A DNA stretch of 64,000 nucleotides from JAPPFW01 sp965231815 (GTDB lineage: Bacteria; Actinomycetota; Acidimicrobiia; Spongiisociales; Spongiisociaceae), in NCBI GenBank assembly GCA_965231815.1, contig OZ246890.1, positions 3,224,001 to 3,288,000 of the forward strand. Reading direction: 5' to 3'. The position numbers and the translations under genes are program-made. Below, piece by piece: positions 58,312 through 64,000 of the stretch. The stretch's first letter is position 1, and each line of letters starts with the position of its first letter. The notes under the pieces are model-generated. The model worked only from the letters and a program-made list of their open reading frames with translations, was not told the origin of the DNA and made no database searches.

Positions 58312-59751
58312 CTACCAACCATCCTGCAAGGGTTGGCCCTCGAAGTAACCGGCGAAGGATTGGACTCCGACTACGGAACGCTCGTGGAACTCGTCGATCG
58401 TACGCGCTCCGGCATAAGTGAAGGCTGACCTGACGCCCGCCGTCATGCGGTCGATCAGGTCCTCAACCCCCGGAGCCTCCGGATCCAGATACATCCGGGA
58501 CTCCGAAACCCCCTCCTCGAACAGGATCTTCTGGGCTCTCTGGTATGGGGTGTCGTGGCGCGCCCGCCGACTCACGGCTCGGCGGGAGGCCATTCCGTAG
58601 TTCTCCTTGTACATCCGTCCGCCGGGATCACGCAGAGCTTGAGCGGCCGATTCGTAGGTACCGGCAAACAGGGAACCGATCATCACGCTCGACGCCCCGG
58701 CGGCAAGGGCGAGGGCGACATCCCTGGGATGCCGGAGGCCGCCATCCGCCCACACATGTCGACCCCGGGATCGGGCGGCGGCGGCGCATTCCAGCACGGC
58801 CGAGAACTGGGGCCTGCCCACTCCGGTCATCATCCGGGTAGTACACATGGCGCCCGGCCCCACCCCCACCTTCACGATGTCGGCGCCGGCGTCGATCAGA
58901 TCCGCCACCCCACCTTGCGTGACCACGTTGCCTGCCACGATCGGACGATCATCAACCAGCGAACGCACCTCTTTGAGAACCTCCAACATGCGGTTCTGAT
59001 GGCCGTGCGCGGTGTCCACCACGACGATATCCACCCCCGCTTCGGCCAGTCGGACCGCTCGAGTTCCGGCGTCTCCGCTTATCCCGACCGCCGCCCCGAC
59101 CAGCAGTCGACCGTAGCCGTCGACCGCCGGTGCGTACCGGTCGGCCCTTATGGCGCCCTGCTCCGTGATGACCCCGACCAAGCGCCCTGATCCGTCCACC
59201 ACCGGAGCGAGATGGAGGCGCCGCTCCACCAAAGTATTGAACATCAGCTCCGGATCCAGCGTATCGGGGAGAACGATCGGATCCGGAGACATGACCTCCA
59301 CCAGCGGTGTGAAAGGATCCGCCCCTTCCTTGTCACCCTCCGTGAATATCCCTACCGGACGGTTTTCGCCATCCACCACTATCACGGCTCGGTGTGATCG
59401 CTTGCTTATCAGGGCTCGGGCGGTGTTGACGTTGTCCTGAGGCTTGAGAATGACCGCGGTGTCCACGACCAAGTGAGCGTTCTTGACGGAGGACACCATG
59501 TCGGCGACGGATTCGAAGTCGACATCTTGCGGCAAGATCGCCAATCCACCCCTTCGGGCCACCGTCTCGGCCATGCGCCGACCCGCCACCGCCGTCATGT
59601 TCGCCACCACAATCGGGATGCTCGTCCCGGTTCCGTCGGGAGAGATCAGATCCACATCCATCCGCGAGGCAATGTCGGAGAACCCGGGAACGAGGAATAC
59701 TTCGGAATAGGTGAGATCGTGGGTGGGTCGGATGCCGTCTATGAACTTCAT
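58312..59751 (-). CDS. GuaB1-type IMP dehydrogenase-related protein (probable GMP reductase)
   Basis: 479 residues. TIM barrel split by two CBS domains (about residues 95-205: ALISKRSHRAVIVVDGENRPVG and ERRLHLAPVVDGSGRLVGVIT). The catalytic loop GVGPGAMCTTRMMTGVG carries the nucleophilic Cys. The beginning FIDGIRPTHDLTYSEVFLVPG and overall spacing match the actinobacterial GuaB1 family, for which GMP reductase activity has been shown in mycobacteria. It recycles GMP to IMP. Transcribed with no close partner; the MoaD fusion follows 77 bases downstream. Confidence 0.88.
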   Translation of the reverse strand: MKFIDGIRPTHDLTYSEVFLVPGFSDIASRMDVDLISPDGTGTSIPIVVANMTAVAGRRMAETVARRGGLAILPQDVDFESVADMVSSVKNAHLVVDTAVILKPQDNVNTARALISKRSHRAVIVVDGENRPVGIFTEGDKEGADPFTPLVEVMSPDPIVLPDTLDPELMFNTLVERRLHLAPVVDGSGRLVGVITEQGAIRADRYAPAVDGYGRLLVGAAVGISGDAGTRAVRLAEAGVDIVVVDTAHGHQNRMLEVLKEVRSLVDDRPIVAGNVVTQGGVADLIDAGADIVKVGVGPGAMCTTRMMTGVGRPQFSAVLECAAAARSRGRHVWADGGLRHPRDVALALAAGASSVMIGSLFAGTYESAAQALRDPGGRMYKENYGMASRRAVSRRARHDTPYQRAQKILFEEGVSESRMYLDPEAPGVEDLIDRMTAGVRSAFTYAGARTIDEFHERSVVGVQSFAGYFEGQPLQDGW

Positions 59752-59763
59752 CGGGTGTCCCTG

Positions 59764-59809
59764 GGAGGGTGCTTAAAAATGAATCCTACGGGGTTACTCA
59801 GCACCCTCC
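59764..59809 (-). repeat. Repeat family B, 46-bp internal-deletion copy
   Basis: Reads GGAGGGTGCTTAAAAATG ... ACTCAGCACCCTCC. In reverse it joins the first 15-20 bases of the family B left end to the last 30 bases of the right end (CCCCGTAGGATTC then TTTTTAAGCACCCTCC), so the middle 65 bases are gone. No TA at the borders. Confidence 0.75.
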
Positions 59810-59870
59810 TGATGTGGGATTCAGGTCCCCTCAGCATGTGAACAGATCAAAGGAGTGGATTCCGGATCGG

Positions 59871-60671
59871 CTATTCATCGTCAGGGTCGTCCGCCTCAGG
59901 CGGCGACTCCGGTTCATGCGGTACCGAACCGGCCGACTTCCGGCCTCTGCTTATCCTGATCACCAGGGTGAGCACGACGATCAAACCCAAAGCTACCGCA
60001 CCCCACACGATAATCATCTGCCGGGTCGAGTTCTCCAAGCGCGACTCCGCCTCGAGAATCCGACCACCATCGGAAAGCGACAGGTTCCAAATGAGCGTGT
60101 CTCCGGTCACGACATCGGCGTTGCTGGTAACGATCTCTCCCGGAAGGACCAGCGTGAATCGGACGTCGAACACCGAGTCCAGCATGTCGAGGTCTAACGG
60201 GATAGGGATCTCCGAGAACTCCTCCCCGAAGAATCCATCCATCTCGTCGGGAATGCGCAACCGGAACCTGAAGTCGTCCTCTACCCGAGTAGGGAGGATA
60301 TCAGCCAGGAAACCGGGTATGGCGCCGGCCACGCCCGCGTCTTCGACCGTTAAGGTATCAAGAAGAGCTACCAGTTGCTCAAGCGAGCCGAACCCGACGG
60401 TGGCTCGCACGCCTTCGTAGCCATCCTCCAAGAACGCCTCCACAGTCCAGCCCTCGGGAACCATGTCCTCCTCGATTGCCAATTCACCCCCGAAATCCTC
60501 ACCCGCCAACGCGGCCAACTCCTCGTCCACAGCCAACTCCACGGAAAAGGCGCCGCTCTCGTCCTCGTTGATGACCAAGTCGGCATGGACCCGGAACTCG
60601 CAGGCGCCCAGAAGAAAGACCGCGACAACCGCTAGTACAAGCAGCGGGACGCGTTTGATCAGTTTTGCCAC
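59871..60671 (-). CDS. LppM-type lipoprotein (DUF3153)
   Basis: 266 residues from the GTG at 60671, chosen because GAGGAGG lies six bases before it (60678-60684); an upstream GTG at 60695 lacks a site. A signal peptide ends in the lipobox FLLGAC. The body is rich in Asp/Glu, with the LppM-like VHADLVINEDESGAFSVEL start and a C-terminal helix (IIVWGAVALGLIVVLTLVIRI) and a basic-acidic tail, as in mycobacterial LppM. It would be anchored at both ends. Follows the HisA-VOC gene. Confidence 0.8.
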   Translation of the reverse strand: MAKLIKRVPLLVLAVVAVFLLGACEFRVHADLVINEDESGAFSVELAVDEELAALAGEDFGGELAIEEDMVPEGWTVEAFLEDGYEGVRATVGFGSLEQLVALLDTLTVEDAGVAGAIPGFLADILPTRVEDDFRFRLRIPDEMDGFFGEEFSEIPIPLDLDMLDSVFDVRFTLVLPGEIVTSNADVVTGDTLIWNLSLSDGGRILEAESRLENSTRQMIIVWGAVALGLIVVLTLVIRISRGRKSAGSVPHEPESPPEADDPDDE

Positions 60672-60694
60672 CGAATGCCTCCTCGAGAAAATCA

Positions 60695-61843
60695 CTAGCC
60701 GGTGGATGTACCGGCGACACCGGGCGTCGGCTCTGCTTGCGACTCGCAGATCGTAATCGTCACCCCGTCAGGCGCCGAAACATCGAAGTATCCGAACTCA
60801 CCGCTCGGCATGGTGCTGTAGCCGGCACCCGGCCGGGCTAGCCGGGTACGCCATCCTTCGACGCCTTCCACCATTAATACCAGATGGAGGGGACGGATCC
60901 CGGATACAGACCCAGGGTAATGACGGTCCGAAACAAGCTCCAGCAACAAGCCGTCGCCCACCTCAAACATTATGCCTTCACCCTGTTCGGCCTCGAACAT
61001 GTCAAGACGAGCCAGACCGAGCGCATCTTGGTAGAAGGCGATGCTCTCATCAAGGTTGGTGCAGGGCAGGACCAGCCTGGTCTGGTATATCGTGGCGGAC
61101 TCCGGAGCGGGAACGCTGAGCACTTCCTTGGCCTCGGCGACGGTAAACCGCCCCTCGGTTATTTCCTGGCCGACTACCAGACCAGCGAGGGAGCGGCCCT
61201 CAACCCGGATCGAAGTAAGCATCCGTATGTCGTCCAGATTGCGGACTCCGCCGGACGCAATTATGGGCTCGTCGATGTACTCGAGGGCGGTCCGGAGTAT
61301 CTCCAGATTGGGAGGCTCTGCCAGTACGTCACGTCGGGCGTCGGTGACGAAGAATCCCGAAACTCCGCACGAGGCCATCTCGAGCATCACCTCCTCCAGG
61401 AAACGCCCGGAGTTGGAGGTCCAACCCCGAGTGACCAGTTCCTCGTTCTCCAGCACATCGAGGGAGATCATCATCCTTCCGGGATACTCACGGCATAGGT
61501 CCCACACCATGTTGGGGCTCTCGATCGCCGCAGTACCCATGGTCACCTTCCAGGCGCCCCGCTCTACCAACCGACCGGCCTCCCATTCGGAACGGATCCC
61601 GCCTGCCACCACCAGCGGCACATCCAGCCTGTCGAGCATGTGGTCTATCAAGGGACGGTTGCGGTAGGAACCGTAGGCGGCTGCGTCGAGGTCGACAATC
61701 AACAGGTAGTCGATACCTTTGTCCACCCAGCCGCGTGCCCGATTGAGGGGATCCGAATCCAACGACACGACGTCGTCGAGACTTCCACGACCCAGCCGAA
61801 CAGCACGGCCATCGAGAATATTCACGCGGGCATAGAGATCCAT
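60695..61843 (-). CDS. HisA/PriA-like isomerase fused to a VOC (glyoxalase-fold) domain
   Basis: 382 residues. The first 245 have HisA features: VNILDGRAVRLGRGSLDD, VDKGIDYLLIVDLDAA, VPLVVAGGIRSEWEAGRLV, MGTAAIESPNMV, MISLDVLENEELVTRGW and IIASGGVRNLDDIRML. From residue 255 follows a VOC domain (TRLVLPCTNLDESIAFYQDALGL, HLVLMVEGVEGW, FDVSAPDGVTITICE). HisA isomerises ProFAR in histidine synthesis; PriA does the same for the tryptophan pathway. No other his or trp genes are adjacent. The VOC part may bind a metal or ligand, or be regulatory. Confidence 0.78.
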   Translation of the reverse strand: MDLYARVNILDGRAVRLGRGSLDDVVSLDSDPLNRARGWVDKGIDYLLIVDLDAAAYGSYRNRPLIDHMLDRLDVPLVVAGGIRSEWEAGRLVERGAWKVTMGTAAIESPNMVWDLCREYPGRMMISLDVLENEELVTRGWTSNSGRFLEEVMLEMASCGVSGFFVTDARRDVLAEPPNLEILRTALEYIDEPIIASGGVRNLDDIRMLTSIRVEGRSLAGLVVGQEITEGRFTVAEAKEVLSVPAPESATIYQTRLVLPCTNLDESIAFYQDALGLARLDMFEAEQGEGIMFEVGDGLLLELVSDRHYPGSVSGIRPLHLVLMVEGVEGWRTRLARPGAGYSTMPSGEFGYFDVSAPDGVTITICESQAEPTPGVAGTSTG

Positions 61844-62249
61844 CAGTTGATTCTATCCACACCTACGGCGGTGGCGTAGCCACAGCGGCCCAGATCGCCG
61901 ATCATCGGAACAAACTACCGTCCCCATCTCCGATGTGCGGATACCGACCTAGCCTCGGAATCGGTGCGATTCTTGATCGTCCGGTACACGAATCGGCTAT
62001 GCTGCTTGCACTTCCCGGGACGGTCCGTCCCTCTTCCCCCGGACAGACAACCATTCTCGTCGTCCGGCCGGGCTTCATCCACCGTCCGGTCCGAGATAGC
62101 CGGAATCGGGCATGGCGATACAGAAGACGAGGGTTTGCGGATTGACTAACTACAAACATGTGATTATCCTGGTTGGTTCCATTGCGTAGGACGGAGTCGG
62201 TCCACAGCGATCGCAACAACCACGGCATAGACCTCTTGAGGAGGACACC
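61844..62249. other. Intergenic region upstream of nrdJ
   Basis: About 400 bases with only short shadow frames. It contains the nrdJ promoter listed separately. I looked for a cobalamin riboswitch, which often controls B12-dependent or alternative reductases, and did not find the conserved box. Confidence 0.45.
62142..62170 (+). promoter_or_regulatory. Sigma70-like promoter of nrdJ
   Basis: TTGACT at 62142-62147 and TATCCT at 62165-62170, separated by 17 bases, about 80 bases before the start codon. A GAGGAGGA ribosome site at 62238-62245 follows. Confidence 0.6.
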
Positions 62250-64000
62250 ATGACATCCACGGATCGAGGACTGCGTATCGAACGTCGGTTCACCAAGGGG
62301 GCCCGGGATCCGTACGATGGCATCGCGTGGAGCCGCCGTGAGTCACGGATAACCAACCCGGACGGGTCGGTTGTGTTCGAGATGAAGAACGCCGAAGTTC
62401 CAACCGGTTGGTCGACGGTGGCGACAGACATCATCGTTTCCAAGTACTTCCGCAAGGCGGGCGTGCCTCAGATCGACGAACACGGCGAACCTCTCACCGA
62501 CGGAAACGGTGATCCTGTTCTCGGAACCGAGCATTCGGCCAAAGATGTGTTCGACCGGATGGCCGAAACATGGAGGCACTGGGGGGAATCCTACGGATAC
62601 TTCGCTACTTCGGATGATGCACAAGCCTTCGAGGACGAACTCAAGTACATGCTCGCCAACCAGATGGCAGCTCCCAACAGCCCGCAGTGGTTCAATACCG
62701 GATTGGCTCACAAGTACGGCATCACCGGCACGAAGCAGGGGTTCTGGTTCGTGGACGAGGAAACAGGAGAGGTGTCACCATCCCCGGATGCCTATTCCAG
62801 GCCCGCTCCCCACGCTTGCTTCATCCAGTCGGTGGCAGACGACCTGGTCAACGACGGTGGCATCATGGACCTCTGGGTCAGGGAGGCGCGACTGTTCAAG
62901 ATGGGCTCGGGAACCGGCTCGAACTTCTCCAGCATCCGCGCCGAGGGTGAGCCGCTGGCGGGAGGCGGAAAGAGTTCGGGACTCATGTCCTTCCTGAAGA
63001 TCGGCGACCGGGCCGCCGGCGCCATCAAGTCGGGCGGAACCACAAGGCGAGCCGCCAAGATGGTCATCCTTGATGTGGATCACCCCGACATCGCCGACTT
63101 TATCGACTGGAAACACATGGAGGAGGAGAAGGCGCGCCTCCTCATCGAACATGGGGGATTCCCGGCTGATTTCAACGGTGAAGCCTACGCAACCGTCTCT
63201 GGTCAGAACTCCAACAATTCGGTCCGGGTCGACAACCGGTTCATACAAGCCGTACGAGACGACGGCGACTGGCGCCTTATCAACCGGGTGGACGGCAAGG
63301 TCGCAGGCACGGTCAAAGCCTCGGACCTGTGGCGCCGGATCGCGGAGGCCGCGTGGGCCTGTGCCGATCCGGGCATGCAGTATCACTCCACGATCAACGA
63401 GTGGCATACCAGCCCGGCCGGAGGTGAGATTCGCGCCTCCAATCCCTGTTCCGAATACATGTTCCTCGACGATACGGCCTGCAACCTCGCCAGCGTCAAC
63501 CTCGTAGCCTTCCTCGACAAACAGACCGGTGCGTTCGATATTGACGACTACCTCCACGCCATACGGGTGTGGACCATCGTCCTTGAGATCTCGGTCACTA
63601 TGGCGCACTTCCCCTCGAAGCCGATCGCCCAAGGTTCGTACGACTACCGAACCCTGGGTCTGGGCTATGCGAACCTCGGCAGTCTGTTGATGCGCTCGGG
63701 CATCCCCTACGACTCGGACCGGGGTCGGGCCATCGCCGGCTCCCTCACCGCCATCCTCACCGGCGAAGCTTATGCCACCTCCGCGATGATGGCCGACGTC
63801 TTGGGCCCGTTCCCCCGGTTCGAGGAGAACCGCGAGCACATGCTCCGGGTGATCCGCAACCATCGGCAGGCTTCCTACGGCGCCACCGACTACGAAGGCG
63901 TTACGACCGAGGTTCTGGCGATAGATCCGCATCATTGCCCGCCCGATCTCTTGGCTGCGGCCCGGGGCGCCTGGGACCGGGCCTTGTCCGGGGGTGAGCG
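62250..64000 (+). CDS. nrdJ: Vitamin B12-dependent ribonucleotide reductase (class II), partial
   Basis: 583 codons present; the gene runs off the right edge. ATG 62250 with GAGGAGGA at 62238-62245. Landmarks: AAPNSPQWFNTG, HACFIQSVADDLVNDGGIMDLWVREARLFKMGSGTG (first active-site Cys and the start of the barrel), SGGTTRRAAKMVILDVDHPDI, and ASNPCSEYMFLDDTACNLASVNL with the radical-site Cys and the NPCSE loop. This matches the large bacterial NrdJ family (about 900 or more residues), which makes deoxynucleotides from ribonucleotides using adenosylcobalamin and works with or without oxygen. A long open frame on the other strand is a shadow. Confidence 0.94.
   Translation, partial: MTSTDRGLRIERRFTKGARDPYDGIAWSRRESRITNPDGSVVFEMKNAEVPTGWSTVATDIIVSKYFRKAGVPQIDEHGEPLTDGNGDPVLGTEHSAKDVFDRMAETWRHWGESYGYFATSDDAQAFEDELKYMLANQMAAPNSPQWFNTGLAHKYGITGTKQGFWFVDEETGEVSPSPDAYSRPAPHACFIQSVADDLVNDGGIMDLWVREARLFKMGSGTGSNFSSIRAEGEPLAGGGKSSGLMSFLKIGDRAAGAIKSGGTTRRAAKMVILDVDHPDIADFIDWKHMEEEKARLLIEHGGFPADFNGEAYATVSGQNSNNSVRVDNRFIQAVRDDGDWRLINRVDGKVAGTVKASDLWRRIAEAAWACADPGMQYHSTINEWHTSPAGGEIRASNPCSEYMFLDDTACNLASVNLVAFLDKQTGAFDIDDYLHAIRVWTIVLEISVTMAHFPSKPIAQGSYDYRTLGLGYANLGSLLMRSGIPYDSDRGRAIAGSLTAILTGEAYATSAMMADVLGPFPRFEENREHMLRVIRNHRQASYGATDYEGVTTEVLAIDPHHCPPDLLAAARGAWDRALSGGE

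Noticed and set aside
61844..62249. Cobalamin riboswitch before the B12-dependent reductase
   Set aside because: I looked for the conserved GCCACTG-type B12 box and found none; a normal promoter explains the region.
62775..63935. 386-codon open frame on the minus strand inside nrdJ
   Set aside because: It is the mirror of the strongly conserved nrdJ coding frame; its translation has no motif and is a composition artefact.

Overview
The window looks like a piece of an actinobacterial (Actinomycetota) chromosome, most likely Acidimicrobiia or a close relative. That is inferred from gene content, not from a database match. Supporting signs are the run GlpR/SepX-like, moaC, glp/moeA, galU, then FmdB and SAF-domain genes; a mycothiol-type glycosyltransferase (mshA) beside a YbjN-domain gene; an F420-type luciferase-like oxidoreductase; a GuaB1-type protein; an LppM-like lipoprotein; Rex; and a B12-dependent ribonucleotide reductase. 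Codon use is moderately GC-rich throughout, except for AT-richer stretches in the defence island and in the promoter of the mannitol genes.

Layout. 0-1.4 kb: IS1380-type transposase. 1.5-7.3 kb: YczE-like membrane protein, two tandem GAPDH-family genes (the second lacks the catalytic Cys), a ferredoxin, and a Na+/H+ antiporter with universal-stress domains. 7.5-10.3 kb: toxin-antitoxin pair and eroded small genes. 10.3-18.8 kb: tRNA-Ala(CGC), translin, cell-division/molybdopterin/UDP-glucose genes, plsY, mobA, uppP, a DnaE2 remnant, hsp20. 18.9-23.3 kb: SRPBCC, LLM oxidoreductase, uvrB, rex. 23.5-29.3 kb: an accessory island with a truncated DNA methylase, a frameshifted IS110, an HsdR remnant, a Thoeris-type TIR gene, a two-gene TIR+SLOG operon, and a HicB-like remnant. 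29.4-38.8 kb: two facing respiratory operons. One encodes a split cytochrome b / Rieske complex with a dicluster ferredoxin and a diheme cytochrome. The other encodes a cbb3-oxidase-like set whose CcoN homologue has lost all six metal-ligand histidines. 39-49.5 kb: SAM hydrolase, then a complete mannitol PTS (EIIC, EIIB, EIIA, mtlD, ptsI, ptsH), and a Clp1-type polynucleotide kinase. 49.6-62 kb: pyruvate carboxylase, mshA cluster, M23 peptidase, MoaD-membrane fusion, GuaB1, LppM, HisA-VOC fusion. 62.2 kb to the right edge: nrdJ, cut by the window.

Two dispersed repeat families punctuate the window. Family A (about 200 bp, six copies, ends formed by a CCTGATTATTCAGG-type palindrome) sits between genes. 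Family B (112-113 bp, 17-bp imperfect terminal inverted repeats, TA at the borders, four full copies plus one 46-bp deletion derivative) behaves like a non-autonomous IS630/mariner-type element.

The strongest candidates for something undescribed are: (1) the ligand-free CcoN-like protein with its two cytochrome c partners, which share an N-terminal PEHL..RSA..A module with subunit IV of the facing bc complex; (2) the TIR / TIR+SLOG cluster; and (3) the Cys-less GAPDH paralogue.
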